Notes: generated from the sequence alone by a model not told the origin. Positions 23,836 to 32,250 are shown, counted from the stretch's first letter. The stretch is DNA of 35,029 nucleotides from Pseudomonadota bacterium (GCA_023390245.1 JAEWDF010000072.1:1-35029); one strand, 5' to 3'. A program made the numbers and translations.

Positions 23836-24120
23836 GCCGCGGAATGTCCGGCTCGTTCAACATGGGCGCTTCAGGGACCCTGCCCCCCCCCGAGCATCGG
23901 CGGGAAGACGGACGCGGGGGCGTTTTCTTCCGGCCGATAAAGGGTGCGCCAAACTGGCGGCCCCGATGATCGCCGTCAGTCTGACTGTGCAAGGACGACC
24001 TCCGGGAGTCCGCCCGGCGGCGTCAAGGCGCCGAGGCGTTGCAAGAACACGAGGCGACGCTAGGCCAAACATTCCTGTGCGCCCTTGTTCCGGGGCGGCG
24101 GGGAAGGCCCCAGTTTGGCG
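23836..24120. other. Intergenic region between kinase stop and TonB receptor promoter
   Basis: About 285 bases contain no gene I can support. Visible structure: the palindrome CAGGGACCCTG (23872-23882) running into a tract of nine C (23884-23892), and an 11-bp inverted pair CGCCAAACTGG (23947-23957) and CCAGTTTGGCG (24110-24120), the latter touching the kinase stop codon. No T-rich terminator follows the kinase gene. Confidence 0.5.
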
Positions 24121-26535
24121 TCAGGCGGCCTGGGCGATGTCGGCGGCCGTGGCTGGCGCCGTTGCGGGGCGGCGCACCGGCAGGTCAAAGCTGACCGTGG
24201 TGCCCACGCCCGGCTCGCTCTCCATCATCAGCCGTCCGCCGTGCATCTCGATCAGGGACTTGGTCAGGGCCAGGCCCAGGCCGGTGCCCTGGGTGGTCTT
24301 CGAATGCTGGCCCTCGACCTGCTCGAACGGGCGGGCCAGGCGGGTCAGGTCTTCCGGCGCGATGCCGATGCCGGTGTCGGCGCAGGCGACCCGGACCCGC
24401 GCCTCGCCCTCGGGGCCCGTGAAGCCGTTGAGCGTCAGGGTGATCGATCCACCCTCGGGGGTGAACTTCACCGCGTTGGAGATCAGATTCAGCAGCACCT
24501 GCTTCACGCCGCGATGGTCCGCCTCGATGTCGGGGACGTCGTCGCCCTCGATCGCCAGGGTCAGGCCGGCCTCCTGCGCCTTGCCGCGCATCAGGCGAAC
24601 GGCGTCCTCGCAGACCTCCTTCAGCGACACCGCCTCATAATGCAGGGTCATCTTGCCCGCCTCGATCTTGGCCATGTCGAGGATGTCGTTGATCAGGCTG
24701 AGCAGGTGCTGGCCGGATTTCAGGATGTCTGCGGCGTAGCCCTTGTACTTCTCGCCCAGCGGCCCGAACAGTTCGCCGGCCATGATCTCGGAGAAGCCGT
24801 TGATGGCGTTCAGCGGCGTGCGGAGCTCGTGGCTCATATTGGCCAGGAACTCGGACTTGGCCTGGTTGGCCGCCTCGGCGCGGGTCATGGCGACCTCGTA
24901 CTTGCGCGCCAGCAGCGCCAGCTTCTCCTGGCTGGCCTCCAGCTGATCGACCATCTGACGCAGGGCGTCGGCGGCGCGCTGGCGCTCCGCCTCCTGCCGC
25001 TTGATGGCGGTGATGTCGGCGGCGGTGACGACCGAGCCGCCCTCGGAGGTGAAACGCTCCGACAGTTGCAGCCAGCGGCCGTCGTGCAGCTCGATCTCGC
25101 GCAGGCCGGCGCGGGCGTCGGCGGGGGCCTGTTCGGCGTTGATCGCGAGGGCGGCGATCCGGTTCAGCTCCTCCTTCAGCGCGCCGCGCCGGACCACGCC
25201 GGCCTCGAAGTTGAAGGCGTCCTCGAACGCCTGGTTCCACAGGATCAGCCGGCCCTGGCGGTCGAACAGGACGAAGGCGTCCGAGATGCTCTCCACCCCG
25301 TCGCGCAGCCGGCTCTCGGCCGCTTGGGCCGCCGCCCGCGCGCGGCGCGCCTCGGTGATGTCCAGGGCCACGCCGAGGATGGCGGAGAAGCCTGTCTGTC
25401 CGCGCGGACCCCGGGCCTGGCCGCGCGCGTCGATCCAGCGGGTGCGGCCGGCTTCTCCCGGCACGGGAAAGGTGACCTCGAAGGCGCCGTAGGCGGCCGC
25501 CTGGCGCAGGGCGTGCTCGACCTCCTCGCGATAGCGGGGATGGATGCGGGCCATCACGGCCTCGGCCGGTGCGACGCCGCCGCTCTCGAAGCCCAGCATG
25601 GCGGCCATGTAGTCGGACAGAGTGACTTCGCCTTCCTCCAGGTCCCATTCCCACACCCCGCAGCGCGCCGCCTCCACCGCGATGCGGAAGCGCTTCTCGG
25701 AAGAGGCCCATTCCCGGCTGCGGCGCGCCGTGCGCCAGCGGTGGTACAGGTAGAGCAGCAGCACCCCCAGGCCGAGCAGGGCGGGCGCCGCCAGCACCCA
25801 CAGGTCGTCCAGCAGGCCGGCGGCCTGGCCCGGCCGGGAGGCGATGGCATAGAAGCCTCCGACGCCAGCCGGCGCGATGGCCGTCGCATGCGATTCCTGT
25901 CCCGCCCGCAGGGTTCGCGGCCCGCCTTCGCGCGTGAGTTCCTCCGACGTCACGCCGGTCAGGTCGGCGGCGGAACGACCCGCTTCGCCCGCCGTCGGCG
26001 CGGCGACGATGCGGCCGGAGGCGTCGGCCAGACGCAGGGTGGTCCCGCTTTCGGCGTCCAGGGAAGGCGACAGGCGCGCCGTCAGACGGCGTCCATCCGC
26101 CTGCGGGCTGTGGAGCGAAGCGCCGGGGCCGCCGAAATCGGCCGGTGCGGCGCCCGCCGCAGCCAACACGACGCCGGACCCGTCCAAGACCGCGAAGGCG
26201 ACGCCTGGGGCTGCGCGCCGCGCGGCCTCGACCGCCTCGATCGCGGGCCGCCCGGATCGCAGCCGGGACCAGCCGGCCGCCAGGCCGGACTCGCCGTCGC
26301 GGACGGCCTGGGCGGTGCGCACGGCCAGCAGTTCGGCGTCGAGCTGGAGAACGTGATCGCGCAGCTGCTGCGCCTCGCGCGCGGGCTGCGCCACCTCGCG
26401 CGAAACCAGCAACACATAGCCGGCCAGCGCCAGGGTGACGCCCAATATGGCGATGCGAATCCAGGCCGGGGCGCCTGGCGCGCGGTCCGAGACGCGACGT
26501 CCCGGACGGTTCTCGCGCCGCTCCATGCCTGGCAA
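24121..26535 (-). CDS. PleC-like membrane histidine kinase with two PAS domains
   Basis: This 804-residue sensor has a membrane helix at about 26-44, a periplasmic domain (45-244), a second helix at 245-266, PAS domains at about 280-397 and 405-513, and a short coiled coil. The kinase has H569 in FLANMSHELRTPLNAINGF, then ELFGPLGEKYKGYAADILKS and HLLSLINDILDMAKIEAGK. The N box is LLNLISNAVKFTPEGG, and the G boxes are DTGIGIAPED and TGLGLALTKSL. The domain order, size and ELFGPLG...INDILDM pattern match the PleC/DivJ group that acts on DivK/PleD in caulobacters. There is no receiver domain. The TTG at 26535 has GGGAG six bases upstream; an ATG three codons in is the alternative. Orthology to PleC proper is not proven. 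Confidence 0.85.
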   Translation of the reverse strand: MPGMERRENRPGRRVSDRAPGAPAWIRIAILGVTLALAGYVLLVSREVAQPAREAQQLRDHVLQLDAELLAVRTAQAVRDGESGLAAGWSRLRSGRPAIEAVEAARRAAPGVAFAVLDGSGVVLAAAGAAPADFGGPGASLHSPQADGRRLTARLSPSLDAESGTTLRLADASGRIVAAPTAGEAGRSAADLTGVTSEELTREGGPRTLRAGQESHATAIAPAGVGGFYAIASRPGQAAGLLDDLWVLAAPALLGLGVLLLYLYHRWRTARRSREWASSEKRFRIAVEAARCGVWEWDLEEGEVTLSDYMAAMLGFESGGVAPAEAVMARIHPRYREEVEHALRQAAAYGAFEVTFPVPGEAGRTRWIDARGQARGPRGQTGFSAILGVALDITEARRARAAAQAAESRLRDGVESISDAFVLFDRQGRLILWNQAFEDAFNFEAGVVRRGALKEELNRIAALAINAEQAPADARAGLREIELHDGRWLQLSERFTSEGGSVVTAADITAIKRQEAERQRAADALRQMVDQLEASQEKLALLARKYEVAMTRAEAANQAKSEFLANMSHELRTPLNAINGFSEIMAGELFGPLGEKYKGYAADILKSGQHLLSLINDILDMAKIEAGKMTLHYEAVSLKEVCEDAVRLMRGKAQEAGLTLAIEGDDVPDIEADHRGVKQVLLNLISNAVKFTPEGGSITLTLNGFTGPEGEARVRVACADTGIGIAPEDLTRLARPFEQVEGQHSKTTQGTGLGLALTKSLIEMHGGRLMMESEPGVGTTVSFDLPVRRPATAPATAADIAQAA

Positions 26536-26614
26536 GGCGATCTCCCGAACAAATCAGCTGGCGGCCGAATCTAGGCTGCGTCGCGGAATTCTGTCGAGAG
26601 GGCGCGTGTTTTCG

Positions 26615-27172
26615 TCAGGCGGCGGCGGACTGGCTTTCCGGCGGCGGGGCCAGGACGTGGGTGACGCCGCGCAGGATCTCGCGGGCCTCGCGGGCGAGGG
26701 CCAGGACGGCCGGCGGCGCATCCTCGGGGCTTTCGCCGACCAGGGCCGTCAGCGTCTCGGCCAGCCGCATCAATGGGGGCGCGGCGGCGATCAGGCGGGC
26801 CTGGAATTCGATGCGGTCGGGGTCGCGGTCGTATTCCGCGCCGGGCACGCGCCAGCCGCCCCAGTCGGCGTGATCGGTCACCACCACCGGATAGGTGCCG
26901 GGGAAGGGATGGTGCAGGCAATCCTCCGGCGCCTGCCACTTGTTGCGGGCGCGCAGCAGGCGCCAGGTCTCCTGGTCGCCCTGGGCCGGATCCTCGGCCG
27001 CGACCAGCAGTTCGCTGGCCGTGAATTCGCGTCCCAGGCCGACGTCATAGGTGACGCGCACGGGCTCGTCGAAGCCCTTGGCCCAGACCGGCTGCACCTT
27101 CTCGATATGCGCCCAAGCGCCGACGCACTCGACCCAGACCTTCTGCCCCTTCTGGAACTGCGCGCGCGCCAT
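26615..27172 (-). CDS. Conserved-looking hypothetical protein
   Basis: I do not recognise a named family for this 185-residue soluble protein. It begins MARAQFQKGQKVWVECVGAW, an SH3-like or Tudor-like beta pattern (about 1-60: VWVECVGAWAHIEKVQP, VRVTYDVGLGREFTASELL). A middle section is rich in tryptophan and aspartate (GTYPVVVTDHADWGGWRVPG), and an alanine-rich helical tail ends it. There is no signal peptide or membrane segment. A GGAGG site five bases before the ATG supports the start. It sits on the same strand as the PleC-like kinase and the CBS gene, separated by 79 and 63 bases. Confidence 0.7.
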   Translation of the reverse strand: MARAQFQKGQKVWVECVGAWAHIEKVQPVWAKGFDEPVRVTYDVGLGREFTASELLVAAEDPAQGDQETWRLLRARNKWQAPEDCLHHPFPGTYPVVVTDHADWGGWRVPGAEYDRDPDRIEFQARLIAAAPPLMRLAETLTALVGESPEDAPPAVLALAREAREILRGVTHVLAPPPESQSAAA

Positions 27173-27235
27173 CCGATCCTCCGCTGAGGACGGCAGGATG
27201 AAGGCGGAGCGTTAGCGGCCGGTGTCGCGGCGCGG

Positions 27236-27643
27236 TTAACGCGAGATTTCCTCCAACGTCTCGCCGGCGTATTTCTCCTTCACGCGGGTCGACAGGTCGC
27301 CCAGGGAGACGACGCCGACCACCCGGCCATGCTTGTCGATCACGGGAGCGCGGCGAATCTGCCGGCCGCCCATCAGGTCCAGCACCGACTTGAGATCGTC
27401 GCTGTCGAGCACGGTGTGCGCGTCCCGGCTCAGATACTCGGCCACCGTGGCGGTGGGCGAGGCGCCAGCCGCCACGGCCCGCACCACGATGTCGCGATCG
27501 GTGATGGTCCCGATCAACTGGTCGCCGTCGGCGACGGGCGCGAAGCCGAAGTCGCCCCCCGCCATGCGCTGGGCCACCTCCTGCAGGGTGTCGCCGGGGC
27601 GGACGATCTGGACGTCGCGGGTCATCACGTCGCGGATTTTCAT
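27236..27643 (-). CDS. Two-CBS-domain protein
   Basis: This 135-residue protein is made of a tandem CBS pair (Bateman module): MKIRDVMTRDVQIVRPGDTL with PVADGDQLIGTITDRDIVVR, then HTVLDSDDLKSVLDLMGGRQ with RAPVIDKHGRVVGVVSLGDL. Such modules bind adenine nucleotides and act as energy or redox sensors. I chose the ATG at 27643, with AAGGA seven bases upstream; an upstream extension of 22 codons is unsupported. The leader contains a strong hairpin and a possible general-stress promoter (separate entries). Partner proteins cannot be deduced. Confidence 0.9.
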   Translation of the reverse strand: MKIRDVMTRDVQIVRPGDTLQEVAQRMAGGDFGFAPVADGDQLIGTITDRDIVVRAVAAGASPTATVAEYLSRDAHTVLDSDDLKSVLDLMGGRQIRRAPVIDKHGRVVGVVSLGDLSTRVKEKYAGETLEEISR

Positions 27644-27674
27644 GGTGGATTCCTTCTGGTCGCTGCCCTGTCGG

Positions 27675-27700
27675 AACCGTCGGCGCCGGGAAGCGGTTCC
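27675..27700 (-). promoter_or_regulatory. Possible EcfG-type (general stress) promoter for the CBS gene
   Basis: On the minus strand GGAAC (27696-27700) is followed after 17 bases by GGTT (27675-27678), close to the alphaproteobacterial EcfG/SigT consensus GGAAC-N16/17-CGTT. It lies 31 bases ahead of the start codon. The -35 overlaps the hairpin described next, so the match could be incidental. Confidence 0.3.
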
Positions 27701-27707
27701 CGGCGCC
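27682..27707 (-). terminator. Strong 11-bp hairpin after the VWA gene
   Basis: GGCGCCGGGAA (27682-27692) and TTCCCGGCGCC (27697-27707) are perfect complements around a GCGG loop. The hairpin lies 5 bases past the VWA stop codon on the minus strand. There is no T-run, so it may be an mRNA-stabilising 3' hairpin or a non-canonical terminator. Confidence 0.5.
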
Positions 27708-27712
27708 ACGCG

Positions 27713-29509
27713 CTACGGTTCGCGCCGCTCCGGCAAGCCCTGGGCGGCGCGGACCAGTTGCACGAATTCGGCGCGTTCGCCGTAAGGGTCGTCGCCGCGC
27801 GCGCCCTGCGCCTGTTCAAGGATGCGGTCCCAGCCGTAGTCCGCATCCATCCAGGGATCGCCGCGCAGCTTCTGGCCGAAGGCGGCGACCGCCAGGGCCC
27901 AGCGCGTCGCCTCGGGCGGCTGGGCGCTCACCGGGCCGGAGACGCGGTTGGCGATCGGCTGCTGGATCAGCTCCGATCGGGCCGCGCCCGGCTGCTTGTA
28001 GCGCACCTGGATGAATCCGATCTCGCCGTTCGGATCGCCGCCGCCGACGCCGACCCGGTTGTCCGGATAGCGTCGCTCGGGCAGGCGCGCCGGCCCGCCG
28101 ACCGGCGTGATCTCGTACAGGGCGGTGACGCTGGCGCCGGACCCCGCCTCGCCGGCGTCGATCTGGTCGTTGCTGAAGTCCTCTTCGTTCAGCAGGCGGG
28201 TCTCGTAGCCGACCAGCCGCCATTCGGCGACGCGGGCGGGATTGAACTCGACCTGGATCTTCACGTCGTCGGCGATCGGGAAGGCGCCGCGGTCGAAGCC
28301 GGGGCCGAACAGGCGGCGCGCCTCGTTCAGGCTGTCGACATAGGCGGCGGTTCCGTTGCCGGCCTGGGCGATCGCCTGCATCCGCGCGTCCTGGTAGTTG
28401 CCGCGCCCGAAGCCATAGACCGACAGGTAGATCCCCGTCGTCCGCTTGTCGGCGACATAGTCCTCCAGCCGCTTGTCGTCGGTGACTCCGACGTTGAAGT
28501 CGCCGTCGGTGAACATCAGGATGCGGTTCACGCGGTCGCGGGCGAAGTTGACCTGGGCCTGGTCGTAGGCGTTGGTCATGCCCGTCGCGCCCGCCGTGCC
28601 GCCGGCGGCGCGCAGGCTGGCCACCGCGCACCGCAGCTTCAGCTTCTCGACGCCCGAAGTCGGGGCCAGGGTGGTCCCGGCGCCTTCGGCGTAATAGGTC
28701 ACGGCGACCGTGTCCTCAGGCCGCAGCCGGTCGATGACCAGGTTCATCGCCTTCTTGGCCAGTTCCAGCTTGTCGGGACTGTTCATCGAGCCGGATACGT
28801 CGACCAGGAAGGTCAGGTTCAGCGGCCGGCGCTCGCCCGGCGGCAGTTCGTAGCCCTGGAGGCCGATGTGGACGACCTGGCGTCCCGGCGCCCAGGGCGC
28901 GGCGGCGATGGCGGTGGTCACGGCGAAGGGGCGGGCCGGCGAGGTCGGGCGCGCATAGCCGTAGTCGAAGTAGTTGATCAGTTCCTCGACCCGCACGGCG
29001 TCGCGCGGCGGCGCGCGCCCTTCGTCGATGAAGCGCCGGACATTGGCGTAGGAGGCCGTGTCCACGTCGATGGCGAAGGTCGAGACCGGCTGCTCGGCCG
29101 TGCGCTTCACCGGATTGGGCGTGGCGTCGGGATAGCGCTCCGTGTCGGGCTGCGATTGCGGCTGGGGCGGTCGAACGATCGCGGCGCCCGTCGTCGGCTC
29201 GCGGACCTGAAGCGGCGGAGGCGGCGGCGCAGGAGGGGGCGGAGGCGGAGGAGGAGGCGCGGCGTAGTCCGCCCGGCTTTCCGGCATGGCGGGCGCGGCG
29301 ACCGGCGCGTGACGACGCAAGGTCAGCGGCATGGGCCTCGGACCGATCGAAGGCGGGGCCAGGTCGAAGCCCAGGCGCGCGCACGCGGCCGGGGTGGCGG
29401 CGCCGTCCAGCGGCTTGGGCGGTCGGGTCTGGGCCAGCGGCGCCGTCGGCGGCGCGGCGATCGACAGGCCGATTACGGCGGCGACCGCGGCTCTTGCGAA
29501 ATGCGACAT
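27713..29509 (-). CDS. Exported VWA-domain protein, YfbK-like
   Basis: This 598-residue protein has a signal peptide (first about 27 residues, ending PTAPLAQ), a proline-rich stalk at about 84-100 (nine prolines, an alanine, five prolines), a VWA-associated N-terminal domain from PNPVKRTAEQPVSTFAIDVD, and a VWA domain with the metal-site motif DVSGSMNSPD at 237-246. The C-terminal region matches the DUF3520 part of YfbK-type proteins (VKIQVEFNPARVAEWRLVGY and YETRLLNEEDFSNDQIDAGE). Such proteins are envelope or periplasmic adhesion/scaffold factors of unclear function. A GGAAGGA site precedes the ATG. It diverges from the KefB/C-type antiporter across a 156-base region with a palindrome. Confidence 0.88.
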   Translation of the reverse strand: MSHFARAAVAAVIGLSIAAPPTAPLAQTRPPKPLDGAATPAACARLGFDLAPPSIGPRPMPLTLRRHAPVAAPAMPESRADYAAPPPPPPPPPAPPPPPLQVREPTTGAAIVRPPQPQSQPDTERYPDATPNPVKRTAEQPVSTFAIDVDTASYANVRRFIDEGRAPPRDAVRVEELINYFDYGYARPTSPARPFAVTTAIAAAPWAPGRQVVHIGLQGYELPPGERRPLNLTFLVDVSGSMNSPDKLELAKKAMNLVIDRLRPEDTVAVTYYAEGAGTTLAPTSGVEKLKLRCAVASLRAAGGTAGATGMTNAYDQAQVNFARDRVNRILMFTDGDFNVGVTDDKRLEDYVADKRTTGIYLSVYGFGRGNYQDARMQAIAQAGNGTAAYVDSLNEARRLFGPGFDRGAFPIADDVKIQVEFNPARVAEWRLVGYETRLLNEEDFSNDQIDAGEAGSGASVTALYEITPVGGPARLPERRYPDNRVGVGGGDPNGEIGFIQVRYKQPGAARSELIQQPIANRVSGPVSAQPPEATRWALAVAAFGQKLRGDPWMDADYGWDRILEQAQGARGDDPYGERAEFVQLVRAAQGLPERREP

Positions 29510-29540
29510 GGAATCCTTCCCGTGACCTCGTCCCCCGGCG

Positions 29541-29558
29541 CACAGTCGGCGGACTGTG
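29541..29558. promoter_or_regulatory. Palindrome in the divergent VWA/antiporter promoter region
   Basis: CACAGTC-GGCG-GACTGTG is a perfect 7-bp inverted repeat. A further ACTGTG half-site lies downstream at about 29569. The spacing between divergent genes suggests an operator for a dimeric regulator, but no regulator is identifiable. Confidence 0.4.
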
Positions 29559-29665
29559 TTCGGCGAAACTGTGGCGCCCTTGACGCGGTCGGGCGCCAGC
29601 GCCGTTCCACGATGGCAATTCGGTCACAGGCTCCCCACAATGACGGTCTCAGCAAGAGAACGCGC

Positions 29666-31543
29666 ATGGCCGAACCGACGACAGGACTGGATCTGGGGGC
29701 GGCGGCTGCGCTGCTGGCGGCGGGGGTCGTCGCCGTGCCGGTGTTCCGCAAGATCGGCCTCGGCTCGGTGCTCGGCTATCTGGCGGCGGGCCTGGCCATC
29801 GGCCCCTTCGGCCTGAAGCTGTTCCAGAGGCCCGAGACCATCCTGCACGTCGCGGAGTTCGGCGTGGTCATCTTCCTGTTCATCATCGGGCTGGAGATGC
29901 GGCCCAAGCGGCTGTGGGGGCTGCGCAAGGACATCTTCGGCCTGGGTGCGGCCCAGGTGCTGGTCTGCGGCCTGCTGATGACGCTTGCGGCCATGGCGGT
30001 CGGGGTTCCCGCGCCGGCGGCCTTCGTGGGCGCCATGGGGTTCGTGCTGTCCTCCACCGCCGTCATCATGCAGGTACTGGAGGAACGGGGCGAGATCGCC
30101 GGGCCGGCGGGCCAACGGGCCGTGTCGATCCTGCTGCTGGAGGACCTGGCGATCGTGCCGTTGCTGGCCGTGGTCGCCGTTCTGGCCTCCGTGCTCGGCG
30201 TGGCCAACGAGCATGCGCCGCCGCTGTGGCGAACGGTGGGCCTGGCGGTCGCCGCGGTCGCCGGCGTGCTGGCGGCCGGGCGCTGGCTGGTCAATCCGGT
30301 GTTTCGCATCCTGGCGCGCTATGGCGGGCGCGAGGTGATGACCGCCGGCGCCCTGCTGGTCGTCGTGGGCGCCGCCTGGGCCATGTCGCTGGGCGGTCTG
30401 TCGATGGCCATGGGCGCTTTCCTTGCAGGTGTGCTCCTGTCGGAATCGACCTTCCGGCATCAGTTGGAGGCGGACGTTGAGCCGTTCCGCGCCATCCTTC
30501 TGGGCCTGTTTTTCCTCAGCGTCGGCATGTCGCTGGATGTGTCGGTCGTGGTCGACAACTGGCGCGTCGTCCTGGGCGGCGTGATCGGCTTCATGGTGGT
30601 CAAGGCGGCCGGCATCTATGGCGTCGCGCGCCTGTTCCGATCCAGCCACCGCGAGGCGGTGGAGCGCGCGGCCCTGTTCGCCCAGGGCGGGGAGTTCGCC
30701 TTCGTCCTGTACGGCGCGGCGGTGGCGGCGGGCCTGTTCTCGCCCCAAACTGGCGCGGCCCTGACGGCGGTGGTGATTCTGTCGATGGCGCTAACGCCGC
30801 TGACCAGCGCGGCGATGATGCGGTTCCTGCCCCAGCACGTGCTGTCGCCGGAAGACGCCGACGATGTCGATTTCGCCAAGGACCTGCGCGGCCAGGTGCT
30901 GATCATCGGCTTCGGCCGCTTCGCCCAGGTGGTGTCCCAGCCGCTGCTGGCGCGCGACGTCGACGTGTCGATCATCGAGAACGACGTGGAGATGATCCAG
31001 GCCGCCTCCCAGTTCGGGTTCAAGGTCTATTACGGCGACGGCACCCGGCTGGACACGCTGCGCGCATCGGGTGCGGAGGAGGCGGAGCTGGTGCTGGTCT
31101 GCGTCGACAAGCCGGAGGCGACGGACCGCATCGTGGAGTTGGTCAGGCACGAGTTCCCGACCACCAAGGTCATGGCCCGCGCCTTCGACCGGGGGCATTC
31201 GATCCGTCTGATCCAGGCGGGCGTCGACTACCAGATTCGCGAGACGTTCGAATCCGCCCTGAAGTTCGGCGAACGCGCCCTGGTCGAACTGGGGCTGGAG
31301 GAACATGAGGCGGCCGACACCGTCGGCGACGTCCGCCGCCGCGACGACGCGCGGCTGGATTTGCAGCTGACCGGCGGCGTCACGGCGGGGCGGCAGCTGA
31401 TGCGCGGCAACATCCCGACGCCGCAGCCGGCGCCCTACATCACGCCGCGGCGCGAGGGCCGGCTGCTGAACGAAGACGAAGCGGGCCCGCCGGCGCCCCT
31501 CCTTCGGCAGGAAGAGACGCGCGGCGAGCCCGCAGACGTCTAG
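29666..31543 (+). CDS. Monovalent cation:proton antiporter-2 family (KefB/KefC-like)
   Basis: This 625-residue membrane protein has about twelve hydrophobic helices in a CPA2 exchanger domain (LGSVLGYLAAGLAIGPFGL, VIFLFIIGLEMRPKRLWGLR, LSSTAVIMQVLEERGE, LLLEDLAIVPLLA). From about residue 410 a Rossmann RCK_N/TrkA-N domain follows (GQVLIIGFGRFAQVVSQPLL, VSIIENDVEMIQ, YYGDGTRLDTLRASGAE). This matches KefB/KefC, glutathione-gated potassium efflux systems that lower cytoplasmic pH during electrophile stress. The ATG at 29666 is where the family begins; an in-frame ATG at 29611 would add 18 residues. The last 90 residues are a variable hydrophilic tail. No KefF/KefG-type accessory gene is adjacent. 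Confidence 0.92.
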   Translation: MAEPTTGLDLGAAAALLAAGVVAVPVFRKIGLGSVLGYLAAGLAIGPFGLKLFQRPETILHVAEFGVVIFLFIIGLEMRPKRLWGLRKDIFGLGAAQVLVCGLLMTLAAMAVGVPAPAAFVGAMGFVLSSTAVIMQVLEERGEIAGPAGQRAVSILLLEDLAIVPLLAVVAVLASVLGVANEHAPPLWRTVGLAVAAVAGVLAAGRWLVNPVFRILARYGGREVMTAGALLVVVGAAWAMSLGGLSMAMGAFLAGVLLSESTFRHQLEADVEPFRAILLGLFFLSVGMSLDVSVVVDNWRVVLGGVIGFMVVKAAGIYGVARLFRSSHREAVERAALFAQGGEFAFVLYGAAVAAGLFSPQTGAALTAVVILSMALTPLTSAAMMRFLPQHVLSPEDADDVDFAKDLRGQVLIIGFGRFAQVVSQPLLARDVDVSIIENDVEMIQAASQFGFKVYYGDGTRLDTLRASGAEEAELVLVCVDKPEATDRIVELVRHEFPTTKVMARAFDRGHSIRLIQAGVDYQIRETFESALKFGERALVELGLEEHEAADTVGDVRRRDDARLDLQLTGGVTAGRQLMRGNIPTPQPAPYITPRREGRLLNEDEAGPPAPLLRQEETRGEPADV

Positions 31544-31556
31544 GCCGGGTTCAGCC

Positions 31557-32177
31557 TTACTGGCTGACGCCCTTGGACTGCTGCGCGCCGATCAGGGCGG
31601 CGCGGGCCTGCAGCGAGGCGTCGGACGACACCGCCGTGGCGATGGCGTTGAAGCGCTCGACCTCAAGGCCCGAGTTCTCGACCGCGGCGGTCATCTGGGC
31701 GCTCTGCTCGGGCGTCGGCTGGTTGTTGGCGACGCCTTGGGTGACCGAGCGGATCTGGCCCATGGCGCTGACGAACTGGGTCAGCTCGACGTCGCTGACG
31801 CCCGCGGCGACCGAACCGGCGGCCGGTTTCGGCGCCTTCAGGACGGCGATGCGCGCGACCAGTTCCGGGTCGCCCGACACGGCGGTCGAAATGGCGTTGA
31901 AGCGTTCGACCGACAGGCCCGAGGTTTCGATGGCGGCGGCCATCTGGGCCTGCTGGTCGGCGTTCGGCTGGGCGCCGTTAAGCCCTTCGGACAGGGTGCG
32001 GATCTGGGTGTAGGCCGCGTCGAACTGGGTCAGCTCCTGGTCGGTGAAGCCGCCGGCCGCTGGGGCGGCGGCGGGCGACGCCGGCGCGGCGTCCTGGGCC
32101 AGGGCGGCCGAGGCCGAACCGCCGGCGGCGATCAGGGCGGTGGAGGTCAGGATAAGGGCGAGACGATTGGCGCGCAT
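31557..32177 (-). CDS. Exported protein with two DUF4168 repeats
   Basis: This 206-residue protein has a signal peptide ending ASAALAQ, then an alanine/proline linker. Two DUF4168 copies follow, about 44-112 (FTDQELTQFDAAYTQIRTLS ... VERFNAISTAVSGD) and 127-195 (VSDVELTQFVSAMGQIRSVT ... VERFNAIATAVSSD). They are clearly homologous to each other; the family is commonly a single copy. Function is unknown; the domain is common in cyanobacterial and proteobacterial secreted proteins. An AAGGA site lies eight bases before the ATG. The gene is convergent with the antiporter, 13 bases between stops. Confidence 0.87.
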   Translation of the reverse strand: MRANRLALILTSTALIAAGGSASAALAQDAAPASPAAAPAAGGFTDQELTQFDAAYTQIRTLSEGLNGAQPNADQQAQMAAAIETSGLSVERFNAISTAVSGDPELVARIAVLKAPKPAAGSVAAGVSDVELTQFVSAMGQIRSVTQGVANNQPTPEQSAQMTAAVENSGLEVERFNAIATAVSSDASLQARAALIGAQQSKGVSQ

Positions 32178-32250
32178 TGGCGTTTTCCTTTCGGTCTAGC
32201 GTCCACTGACGCGCCGCAAGGGACGCGGAGACGGTGCAATCACACTGCCG

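Noticed and set aside
23884..23892. C9 tract as a phase-variation switch inside a gene
   Set aside because: It is intergenic with no reading frame crossing it, so coding phase variation cannot be claimed; kept only as a structural note.
24085..26574. 829-codon plus-strand frame opposite the PleC-like kinase
   Set aside because: Shadow frame; no recognisable motif, and the minus strand carries complete kinase motifs.
27329..29665. Very long plus-strand open frame continuing into the antiporter gene
   Set aside because: The first 2.3 kb is antisense to the CBS and VWA genes, has no family match and is low-complexity; the real gene starts at 29666 where KefB/C similarity begins.
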